Origin: Ophioceras dolichostomum
Lineage: Eukaryota > Ascomycota > Sordariomycetes > Magnaporthales > Ophioceraceae
Reading direction: 5' to 3'
Length of the DNA: 64,000 bases
NCBI GenBank assembly: GCA_003049485.1
Contig: PYST01000113.1
Span: forward strand, 19,819 to 83,818
The position numbers and the translations under genes are program-made. A model generated the notes under the pieces. That model was given only the letters and a program-made list of their open reading frames with translations. It searched no databases and was not told the DNA's origin. Below are positions 11,755 to 22,705 of the stretch, piece after piece. How positions within the stretch are numbered: the stretch's first letter is position 1; the number at the start of each line of letters is the position of its first letter.

Positions 11755-14700
11755 GTCCTCTCTCCCAAGAAGGGGGATCCAAAAAGATGGTAGCCACGAA
11801 GTGAGGCGGCGGCAACGCCGGTGTACACCTCAATTAGGCGAATTGGCCAAAACGGGCAACCGTGGTCCGTAACAAGCAGGAACAGAGGCCAGGTAGGACG
11901 ACCCCGTCCGTTACGTTCCGCGTTGCCGCGTTGCCGCGTTGTCGCTGTTGTCGTTGTTGTCGTTGTTGTTGGCGGAAGTAAATAAGTGGGAGGGGGTTAC
12001 CTGCCACTTATTCGCCGGGGTTCTGGCATCCAGAGCTGAGGGGTTGCACAGAACACTGCAACGAGGGTCTTCGGTTGATTATGTTGACCGAACTGCCACT
12101 TGATGGGTAGCTGATGAGAGGCGAGAAATGTTTGTGAGTTAGTGGGTGAGTGAGTGGATGAGCAGCGATAGATGTTGTGCAGCGCCCAAGAGATTTTGGT
12201 TAACAGGGGCAGAAAGGTGGTAGAGGTAGGTAAGGTAGGTAGGTAGGCAGGTACGCAAAGGTAGGGGAAGGCTGATGGGATGGGCAACAGAGGCCAGGCA
12301 CGAGGCGCCGTAACTCAGGCGGCACAGTTGTAAGTGAATGTGCTGTGACCGCTGGCTGAGACCGTTGGAAACAGCTCCGAATAGGCTCACCTACCCTACG
12401 TACACCGGACGGCGGCGGCCGAATGACAGCCACCCACAGGCTGGTTTCAGTGCTTCCAGTTCAGGAACAAAAAATAGAAGGCCTCTATCTTCTGGGGGGC
12501 CGCGACTGGGGTGGGAGGAAGCGCGGTGGCGCCAATCAGTGCGTTTCCGGCAGCCTGGATCGGGCAACGTTAATTGAGATCCCCTGAGATAGAGAGATAA
12601 GGTAGACGGCCATCTGGAGGATCTGGCTGGGATCCCAAGCGGGTTCCAGAGTCTGGGCCTGGCTGGGCTCTACTGGGCTGGCTGGAACTTACTGTATCGG
12701 CAACAGATGCTCTCGAAGGGTAAGAGATAAGAGAAAGGACGATGAGAGGTTGAGGTGGGAAGACTGTAGAGGGACTGGAGTGTAATTTTTATGTAAAAAA
12801 AAAGTAGGGGGGACTTTTTGGGGGGGAAGTGGAAGGGGGTTCAGTATTATGGACCTCCAGAAAAAAAACAGTGTCCACCGCCCGTGTTCGCCGCAGCAAG
12901 CACTGAGGTCGAAAAAAAAAAGTCAGCTCCTCCTTTTTCCTCGGCTCCTCTTTCTGGCAACTGCAACTGCAACTCCTGGTCCCATAGACAGGGCCATGCA
13001 ATAAACCTTTCCCCTCCACTAGGCGTGCCAGCCCTGGGGCACTCGGGTGGGATGGTCGTCTGGGATGGGAGATGGACGGCCCAGGGATCAGGCAAGTACC
13101 TCGTAGGAGTCGTAGCAGACGGGCGTGTGGTTTTGTGCGTGTGGTGTGGGTTGCCAGTGTTGCTGGTGGTGGTGGCGGTCCTGTGGTGTCTGTGGTGCAG
13201 ATTGTGGTGCGGCTAGTGCCCTGGTGGTGGCCGTATTATTCGCCCTCAAGGGACCAGCAGAGCTCTCGGCAACATGCAAAGGTCACTGGTCCGTCATGCT
13301 CCCCGCCTCCCTTCCAGCTCGCCAGCCTCTAGCGTGATGGCAGCTTTGCTTTTTGGGAAAGGTCGGGTTTTCGCGGTTTTGGGTCACCTGGGGTGTGATC
13401 GCTGGTGGAATGCTTCTTCGGTTCTAGCTTGCAGGCTTGCTTGTTGTTGGTTGTGAGGTTGTTCAACAGCGGTGGCCGTGTGCTTGCTCCTCTTTGACTT
13501 TGAATTTGTACCAATCCTTTTTTTTTCTTTCTTTCTCTCCGAGCAGCAAGGGGTGTGTGGACAGTTCGAGGTTCTCCACTTCGTCGTGACGCAACACACT
13601 GAAGGCCGTGAAGTCCGCTCTGATGATCCTGTTATCACAATATTGAGCTCGTTTCGAGTAAGTTTTGGAAGAAGAAAGTGGCCGTCGCGAGGGGAGCAAA
13701 ACGAAAGACTGGCAACCAGGAGCAAAGACAGAGTGTCCTTCGTTCCGAGAAACGAAAGACGAGGAACCTCTTTGGCTGTGTTGCCCCCTGTACTCTTCAC
13801 TTATTGGACCTGGAAAGAAAGCTAGAGGTGGATTGTCACTCATTATAAGTTACAAGCCCTGTGGCGGTACCTTTCTCAATGTCTCGTCGTGTTAGTGCCG
13901 TTAGGGCTTCAATGGAGCCCATCCTTCTCTCGCTTATGTTACTGACCCAGCTTGCCAGCCAAGCCAGCCGTCATCCACCCTGGCTGGACGGCAGGCCGCG
14001 GGCCACTGGTGATGCAGCAGCTTCGGCAACCCGTCTGGCTAGTGCCTAGGCCTGCCAAGCGTGATGTTTGCTTGGAGGCGTTTGTCGACAATATTGCATG
14101 ATGGCAAATGGCTGGGAGCCTCGGAATGACCTCGCGGACAGGATTGCCTCCCAGAGCTCCAACACATCGATCGCCTCAGGAAAAATCCCAGGAAGACTGA
14201 TGACTGATGACCGGAACCGGGTCGCATTTCCTTCATCAACGGCACACGCACGCATGCACGCACGCACACGGCTTGCCAGTCTGGACTGAACTGCATCGGG
14301 ATCGTGTCAGACCATCCGGAAGCCTGGGATGAGAGTCAGTGCTCCCTGACGGAGAGGACCGTACACAGCGGGTCCTCGGTCTGGTAGGTGGGCAGTCATC
14401 TGAGGGGGAAAGCGGCCGGGACCTGGGAACAGAGAATTTTGGTGGACGGTGGAGTTTTTGGATTTGGGACTGTCGCGTCAGGGATTTTAAGGCAACAGAA
14501 CCTTTCTTTGGAGCGTGCAGTCGTCTGGTCTGATCTGTTTCCTCAGTAGTATAGAAGAGGCAGGAGGCAGCGAGGCAGCATGTCGATGACATTAGTCGCG
14601 TCTGGGCTGCGAAATGTCCACAACTTCGGCTGTCTAACTATCTAGGTATGTGACAGCTTCACGACGCGAGTTCACAGGAAGAGTCCGTCGTCCCGATGAG

Positions 14701-15561
14701 GCCATTCGGTATGTTAGGAACCGGCAGTCGGTGTTTCTGGGTCCACAGCCTCCGCTCTTCGGAGGCACCTCATCTCACGAAGGAGGATGGTCCTGGAACT
14801 CCAGGAAGAGGGGAAACGTAGGAGTACGGAGTAAGGAAACAGGTCGCCCTCATCGAAAGGGGGGTGTACCAGCTGCGAGGAACGGAGCCACGTCGAAACA
14901 AATTTTTTTTCCTAGTCACCTGAGCATTTTCCTGGCGAAAAGCGGAAAAGGGAGGTTGGCGAATAGGAGTCTTCCCCTCACTAACTGACGGCGCGAGGGG
15001 GTACTTTGGAGACATGTACCTTTCTGTGCCTCCTTTGGAATCTCCAAACAAGCCAGTACAAAAAGCCACTTGCGTAGAGGAGCGTTTTGAACGTGGTCCT
15101 ACCCATTAGCAAACGTCTGCCATTGCGATCAGCAGCGAGTGGCAGTTGACCTGTCCCAACCAGCCAACCAGCCAGCCAATCAGCCAGTATCGTTGTCGTT
15201 GTACGGAATACTGTCGATCGAATATGTTTTCAGGTAGTCAGCGGGGCTGACCTCGAGCGCCTTTCTTCTTACCTTCTTAGCTTCATGGCTTCCATGTTAG
15301 TGCAGTCAGTTGAGCCAGTGGCCCACGTGGTGGAGAAAACCGTGGAGGAAAGCCTGGCCCCTTCGTTCGTGTTGGCTGCAACGGTTCTTTGATCACGGGA
15401 GTGTCTCTTCTGCCTGCTCGAGCTCGAAGGAATCATCGTGAAAAAGCAAACGCAACAGCGTCGCCAGTTGCCCAAACTGCTGGAAGAAAAAGCAAGCAGA
15501 AACACTGGGAACCTAACCTACCAATGTATTCAAAAAGAGGAGGCGAAACGCACGGCTCATC

Positions 15562-15583
15562 GGCAGGCAGGCAGGCAGGCAGG
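15562..15583. repeat. Tetranucleotide repeat (GGCA)5
   Basis: Five tandem GGCA units in non-coding sequence. Confidence 0.85.
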
Positions 15584-18161
15584 GTTCTTAAAGGCGGGGC
15601 AGTGCGTCAACAAAAACGCCATCAATTGAGCATCTCCGCGGAGCTGCGCAGGAAAAAGAGAGCTTCCTTTGGCGCCAGTCCCAGTCGGTACCAGTACCAG
15701 AATATCGCCTCCTGAAGTTCCGACCGCTGCAGCCGCAAGCGACTTCTGCTCCAGGAAACCCGTCCCGGACCAATAAACCGTCTGCCAAGGACTGGCCACT
15801 GGCACTAATAACCAACTGTGACTCCGGGAGGAACCGCACTCTCGGGATTTGGACAGAGATCATCAGCCAGCCAACCTGGCCACCACCATCATCAGGGGAC
15901 CACGCAACTTGCCAAAGAAGGAGACCTGGCAGGTGCAAACTGACAAGAAGCTGGCAAGCTGGGCGCTCTTCTGGGCTTCCGGATTTCTAACTTACGCTCC
16001 CTGTTTCATGTGTCATTGGATCTACTCACAGAACTCGGAACTATAAACCCACAAAACACAGCCCGAGAACAGCAATTGAGGCTTTCAACTCTCCCACATA
16101 CTTCGTACTCTCACGCGCTATTCTTCTTGCCGTCCTCAAATCTCAACTTCAGCACGCACTGGTGGTTGCTCGCTGTTCGCTCACCGCGAGTTCCGGAGTG
16201 CTTAAATGGGAAAGATTGAATGGTCAGCTCTTTGCCAAGCCTTGTAAGCGGAGGAAGAGGGGAAGAAACAAGACAACGCAAGCAAGCTGCAAAGCTCATT
16301 GTGCAGAAGCTGATTGAAAGCACCTGCATCTGGCAAAAGAAAAGAAAAATGCAAAGCCCGGGGCTTGCATATTGCATTTGGATGCGTCTTCAACGCCGCC
16401 CTTGTGCAGCAAAAGACAGTTCGTTTCTTTCGACCCCGCCTTTTGATCCCGGCTCTCGTTGCCTCGTTGGTTGGGTGAGAGCGGGTGATGAAAATCCTCC
16501 CATTGCATCCCCAGTGCAGCCAGCCCCCAATGCATCCCATTGTGTCCCGTTTGCAGGCCATTTGCAACCAGTAGCAGGGGGCGTCATCGGTTGATGACTG
16601 CGCCAAGGCACACCACTTCGACCCCCGGACGCGCTAGCGAGGCGCTAGATCGGCTCTAGAATTTTTCTAGAAGGTCGACCTTCGTTATTTTTTTGGTGGA
16701 GGCGGCTAGGGAGATGAGGGAGGCGAGCATGACAGCCTGCAAGATATTGCCTTTCGAGAGCAAGCCGGGCGGGGCCTCGAATGGAACAGCTTCCGTCGTC
16801 GACCCCCCTTTTCAGACCTGTTACCAATAACACACCGGGCGATACGAAGTCCAAGTTGGTGAGAGCTGATAGTGATGACGCTGCCAGCCATGCATCGACT
16901 AAAATGAACCAGCATCTCGAAAAATGGCTCATCCGAACCAGTGCCGCCCTCCTGCGCTGCTCACCTCTCTTATGCAGGTACAACACCAGATCCCCTGAGA
17001 GGAGTAGGAGGAGGAGGAGGAGAAGAGAAGGGAGGTGCTGCTCTTGATGAAACCCAATATTCAAGCAAGCTCTTAATCGCCCCTCTTAGCGGGGGTAAGC
17101 AGGACCAGGCCAGTGGAAGGTAAGCAGGCAGGCTGCATGTTTGAAACCGACAGAAGCAAGCCGATATTCATCACTTACCTGCCGTTTTTCCCCCCACAGC
17201 CTTAGCTTCGAGAACAACCCATGCTCGCCCGTCCTGCAAGCTGCACGGTTCCGCCCAGAGCCAGGACTGCGTCAAAAAATGGCGTGCAGTGGTGATGGTG
17301 TGAAGGAATATTGGATAGGGTCGGCCTCACCGAACCAACCAGAAGTGAGCACGGCGACGCCTCCATATGACCACGACTCTTTTGCCCGCAGTCCTTGCCC
17401 GGCCTATCCCAGCCTAGCTCAGCCTGATGGTGCCGTGATTGCCGTCGATATAGATTTTCTCTAAAAGAGAAGGTCGAACGTCGCCAGCTTCGCACACCCC
17501 ACCCTCCGCGCCCCCAACCTTCCCACGCTTCAGAGCCACCGTCGCCGTCACCGTCATCATCACCATCGTTCGCTTCTGCAGGGCGTCAGGAAAATGCGAG
17601 CTCGAAGGAGCCAAGTGGACTTTCTCCGAGGGTTGCATGATGCACGTATGCAGACTGTAGATCCGTTGCCTGTCTTGCTGCGGGTCGGCCTGTCTCATTT
17701 CATAGAGACAGGATGGACCAGCCCAGGTAGCTAAGGTACCTAAGGTAGATAGCTCAGGGCGAGGAGGGTGAGAGATGCGGGCGGGTGGTACATATAAACC
17801 CCCACGAATCATTCTCCACCGAAAGTAACGATGCTCGGAGGGAAAGGGTGTTGTCAGCAACCGCGATGGCTAGCAGGCCGGTCAAATGAACGAAGTCTGA
17901 GACCCAAAACAGGGGAACGAAAGGATCAACGTGAATACAGTCAAGAAGAAGGTATACATAAAGGAGGGACGGCAGTGGTCTCATGACGGTGGCTCTGAAT
18001 GCACACCTGATCCTGATCCGCCAGATGGCAAAACAAGACAAAGAAGAAAAAAGAAAGATGGGCGAACAGACACGAGTTCTGTCTGTTGACTATCTGTTGA
18101 CTTGGAGTTCAGAATCACGCGACACAGCGAGAACGGCCTCTTGGCCATGATGGGATCTGTA

Positions 18162-18167
18162 CACGTG
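18162..18167. promoter_or_regulatory. E-box CACGTG
   Basis: CACGTG in the context ACACGTGACG, about 320 bp upstream of the ATG at 18490. Motif only; no direct evidence of use. Confidence 0.3.
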
Positions 18168-18489
18168 ACGTTCGCTTCCATGGTTGCTGGTCCTCTGAGT
18201 TCACCGCCAACCGGCGAGCAACCGGAGTTCAAGTGGGGCAAAGCGGGAAGCTTGGGCCACAACCAGCAACCAAAGTAAACAAACCCCTCTCTGGGCCGCC
18301 CACAAATACATCGAATGTCAACAAATGGGACACGCTTGGTTGACATCATTTCTCGTTCCTCAATTCTCGACCAGAGCATCCAGACTCTGTTGAAACTCCA
18401 AGCAAACACATCAATTGATATTGCTAGAGAGAGGACTACGTATCCCCCAAACCGAGAACTACAGTATTTCCTTAAACTCAATCGCAGAG

Positions 18490-21349
18490 ATGGCTCGCCG
18501 TCGATCCGCGCGCCTGGCCAAGGGCGCCGGCAAGGTAAGGAAACAAAGACAGAGAGACTCCGGGCCCAAATGTCCTGATAATCGCACCTCACGCTGACAA
18601 CATCTTTTTGTGATATTGCCAGGCTTCTGAGAAAGCCTCACATGCTGCTCCAAGTCTGGATTCCGTCGCTGAGCGAGACGAGACTCCAGCTCAGGAGGAC
18701 CCTGTCCCCAATGCGTCTTATCACGGCGCCTATTCGTCCCCTCCTCCACGAACCCCCGCGTCCTCATCTCCCATCAAGCCACCCATGTCCGAGATGCACC
18801 CCAGCAAGGTCCACACCACCATGGCCGCTGCCCCCTCCACCGCCCTGCGGCTCGGCTTCGCCGATATCAAGCCCACCACCCGTGATGCCTCCAGCAAGAA
18901 CGCCTCCTCTCCAACCCCAGCTGGCGGTGTTGGAGGTGTTGGTATTGGTGGTGGAATCGTTCTTGCTCCTGCCGCCGCCGCTGCTGCTGCCAGCACGGCG
19001 GCTGCGTCGTCACCCTCTAAGGCGACCTTGCCGTCGTCACCTTTCACATTCCGCTTCACTCGGCCGACTCCTACCGAAACTGGCCTGAGCGAGAGGGCCC
19101 AGAAGATGATGGACGAGCTTAGGGGCGAGGCCCAGAAGATCAAGGCCGAGCTGATCGCCCAGCGCGAGCGCGAGCGAGAGCAGGAGGAGGCGGCAGAGGC
19201 GGAGCAGAATGCGCGCAGGATCGCCCGGCCCAAGGGCAAGGCGGGGCGCTTCAGCGCTGCCCACATGGCCGAGTTCAAGAAGATGGACTCCATCGAGAAC
19301 CATCCGTCCGCCTTCCGCGCCCTGCAGCAGCCTGTCGTCAACGCCGTTAACACCGTTAAGACCACGACCACGACCCTGACCAGAGGTGTTAAGCGCACAC
19401 AGTCTAAGGCCAACCTCGATGACAGGGACGCACCGGTGCGTGGGGGAGCGGTCAAGGCGACTCTCGCCCCTCCTGTTACGGCCGCATCTGGACCTGCATT
19501 CGGTCTTGCATCCCCCTTCAAGCGGGCGAACCCATCGTTCGATATCGACCCTCCTTCTGCCGTGAAGCGCGCCCGACAGCGTCTCGACGATGACGCCTCC
19601 AGCAGCCGTCCCATCTCTCGGGATGGCAGCTCCATCCCACGCCCTACTACGGCCGGTAAGGACACCGCCAGTGGTAGTGGTGGTTTCGGCGCCCTCCCGC
19701 GCTCCCACTCTACGCTGGCGTCGCTGATGACTCCGACGAAATCCTCTCTCGCCAAGGCAATTCCATCCAAGATCCCCGCCAGTGGCACCACTCTCAAGAC
19801 GTCCCCATCCAAGGCCTCCCTTGTGGGTAGTGCCAGTGGTGCCAGTGCTGTTGTTGCTGGAGGTGGAAACGGTATCAAGAAGTCGGCGACTATGGGCAAC
19901 CTCAACCTCAACCTCGCCACCGAGCAGAAGCAGTCTGCGCCGGTTCGTAGCCCGGGACGATTTGATAGGGTCAAGTCGATCCTTCGAGGCCAGAAGTTTG
20001 GCGGAGGCGGCGCCGCTGCTGCCGACGAGAAGGCGGCTGCGAAGGCCGTGAAGAGCGCTCTGCCGAAGCCATCTTCGTCGTCATCGTCTAACCCCATTAC
20101 TGCCGCCCCCGTCACGGTGACGACAAAGACCCCGTCCTTCTTCGGCTTCAACAAGCCCCTGCCCTCAGTCCCCGCGACCACACCCTCCCGCAAGCTTGTC
20201 AAGCGTGTCGTCTTCACGCCAGAGGCCAAGAAGGCAGCAGCAGCAGCAGCCCTGACCCAGGCCCAGGCCCAGAACAACTCGCCCTCGCCGTTCAAGTCTT
20301 CTGGCATCCCACGCTCCAAGACTCTCGCCGACTTATCGAACGCGACCTCCGTCACGAGGCGCCCTGGTGGTGGTGGTGGTGGGCAGATCAGCTATCCGAG
20401 CCTAGAGGCGGTCATGATGGACTGCGATGACGACAACAATGACACAGAAGACATGGACGAGGCGGTCGACCTCGTCCAGTATCCGGATCTGAGCGGCGGG
20501 AGCAGGACGTCATCACCGGCAGCCCGACGCCTCTCTACTTCCTCCGCCGCCGCCGCCGACCGCTCCTCGTCTTCGTACGAGCACATCACCGCCCCGGCCG
20601 CGGTCGACCCCGGAACGTTCACCTTCCGCAGCGACCACACCATCCGCTTCGGCAGCATTTCTCCCTCGGGCTTCGGCGCCTCGCGCGGCCAGGCCAGCGT
20701 GCGTCGCGTCCGGCCTTCCTCCGTGGCGCCTCTCATGCCCGGCAGCTTCCCGGCCTCAATCGCCGACCTGGGCAGCCACGGCCACGGCCACGGCCATAGC
20801 ACCAGTAACAACGTCGTCGGCGCCAAAACCAACGCCAGCACCAATAATGACAAGGAGAACCGCGACCCCGTCATCGTGACCGCTGCCGCCACAGACAAGA
20901 AGATGTTCATCCCGGGCAGCATCAAGCACGGCCTGCCGAACAAGAAGCGCCACCGGCCCAGCTTCGACGAGGAGGACGCCGAGGTCGAGAAGGAGGCTGC
21001 GGAGCGCGCGGCCAAGAAGCGCCGTCGCCAGCAGGAGCCGCCCGTGCCCGAGGGCGAGGCCCTCCTCGCGCCTCGTCTAGTTGGAGCTGGAGTCGGACGG
21101 GGCCAAGACGGGGCGGCGCGCAAGACGGCGCCCCTGCTGCTCGGCAGCTGCTCCTCGCCGACGAAGCCTACTGCGAAGCTTGGCGGCTTTGGATTCGGAA
21201 GCGGCGGCGGCGGCATCAACAGCGTCGGCGGATCTCGTGTGGGCGTGCCGCCTCCGCAGACGCCGGGCACGCCTAGCCCTGTCAAGAAGAAGTCAGGGCT
21301 TAGTCTTAGTCGCCTGAATATGCTTGCGCGTCCTAAGATGCGGAAGTGA
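18490..21349 (+). CDS. Basic, largely disordered protein with KEN box (unknown function, probably nuclear)
   Basis: Two exons, 18490..18534 and 18623..21349; 923 aa. Exon 1 encodes MARRRSARLAKGAGK; the 88-bp intron keeps phase 0. I do not recognise a named family, although the segment GRFSAAHMAEFKKMDSI (about residues 214-230), followed by NHPSAFRA, looks like a conserved fungal core. Other visible features are a charged coiled-coil-like stretch (about 169-217, rich in ERERE), many Ser/Pro and SPSK/SPVK/TPTK motifs that could be kinase sites, a KEN box (NDKENRDP, K759-N761), KKRRRQQ basic clusters and a basic C-terminus ending MLARPKMRK. KEN boxes are recognised by APC/C, and SPxK sites by CDKs, so a cell-cycle-regulated chromatin or spindle protein is a reasonable guess, but only a guess. 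Codon use is strongly GC-rich at third positions. Confidence 0.8.
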
Positions 21350-22705
21350 GAGATGCCTTGATTTTCCCAGCTCACTGATAGTGCGCTTTGAGCGCTTTGA
21401 GCTAGCTCGCGAACTGCACCGCCCATCATCGTCTATCTATCTGCATTTGGGAGTAGCTTGGCTGCCCCTGAACACACAGCAGAAGCAGCAACACAAATTG
21501 TCAATTTTTTTCAGTTGCTCTGGGATCTCTTGCTTCGCCCGAGTTCCCCTGGTCCCTGGTTTGGATCTCATTTTTCTCTCTATTCTCCTCCTTGTCCTTT
21601 TTAACCATCTCTCATCTTTTTCTGTCTCGCCGTCTTGGTTTCGGTATATCTCATCATCGCTGGCTGCGCATGGTTTGGCAAACACACATGACCACTGGCG
21701 CTGTCAGTATCATTGTCCATCTTAGGCTGTTTGGCAGCATCAGTGGTGTACAAAAGGAGGAAGGAAGCACTGCATCAGCTCCCATTACCATGTCTGACTA
21801 TTCCCTCTTGAGGATTAGGCAGCTATCAGGTCTCAGTGCTTGTTTGTTAGGCATTTTCGGTTTTCTGTAGGGGGCTCGGCGTCTTGTTGGAAGGGATTTT
21901 CTCTCTTCTCTTTTTCTCGGTTGCATCTGTGGACTGAACCAATGCATTATCAGAGAAGGGAACGGATTAGAGAGTCGGAAGTTCGGGGGACTAGGTACTG
22001 GCCAGAGATGTTGGCTTGGATGGATAGTCCCCCGGAGCCTTTTCTCTTCTTTCGTCTCTGTCTCTACGCCTTAGCTGAGCGCTGAGCCGTTTACATACGT
22101 CTTTTTTTCGGGAGTTTCACGAGTCAGGTTTCGGGCGTTGTTTGGTAATTTGGCCTCGTTTTTCTCTTCTCTATTGTATCTCTTGTACTATTAGTATATC
22201 TTGTGTGTGTGTTTTTGCACGCCGCTGATGGAGCGTGGCTCTCGTCGTCACGGACAGATCGCTTTGAACGCATTGACTGAAGTCTTATGAAGAACGCCGT
22301 GCCTTTTGCCCTCGTGCCTGATTTTTCTCTCATTTGGAATGTCTGAGTATTTTTTTCATGGGACCTCCTTCTCTATTGGGGCACAGATGTGCCGATTTGG
22401 GATGGAATGCGTTACCGCCGGGTGTTGGATGATCGAGCTTTCCTTAACTTCCGTAGCACCGTAGGTTGAAAGGCCGTTTTGTCTCGAGAACTTCCGTTGC
22501 TGGGAATGAATACTGCTTTGGCCCATGTAGTCGGTCTTGAGAGCCAGCCTGCTGACTGACTGACTCCTGGGCACAGTATCTTTTCCCCTATGAATTCTCC
22601 CATCATTCCGTTTTCGCATTTATTTTCAGAACACAGCTACGGCGGAAAGCAAAGCAACACGATATAGACCCGACCGCTAATGCCTCCTAGAGGACCTCCC
22701 AGAGA
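21350..22705. other. Intergenic: 3' flank of KEN-box gene, 5' flank of LIM-type gene
   Basis: T-rich and pyrimidine-rich non-coding sequence with poly-T tracts (for example near 22100 and 22350). No gene, repeat array or RNA gene is apparent. Confidence 0.6.

Larger units (their letters stand above)
11755..18489. other. 6.7-kb intergenic region between two divergent genes
   Basis: No supported gene. It must hold the promoters of the bZIP gene (leftward) and of the KEN-box protein gene (rightward). Visible elements are GTTGTC/GTTGCC runs near 11920-11971, a GTAG tract near 12224-12252, a GGCA run at 15562-15583, a near-perfect inverted repeat at 16349-16370, an AGGTACCT palindrome at 17734 and an E-box at 18162. 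Several 100-200 codon ORFs exist but overlap on opposite strands, have weak coding character and resemble no known protein. Confidence 0.55.

Noticed and set aside
16202..16606. Overlapping 124- and 134-codon ORFs on opposite strands
   Set aside because: Neither shows coding character or a recognisable family; overlapping opposite ORFs are expected by chance in this composition.
18730..20355. 541-codon ORF on the minus strand
   Set aside because: Lies antisense to the KEN-box protein gene, which has a clear start, intron and conserved segments; the antisense product has no features.
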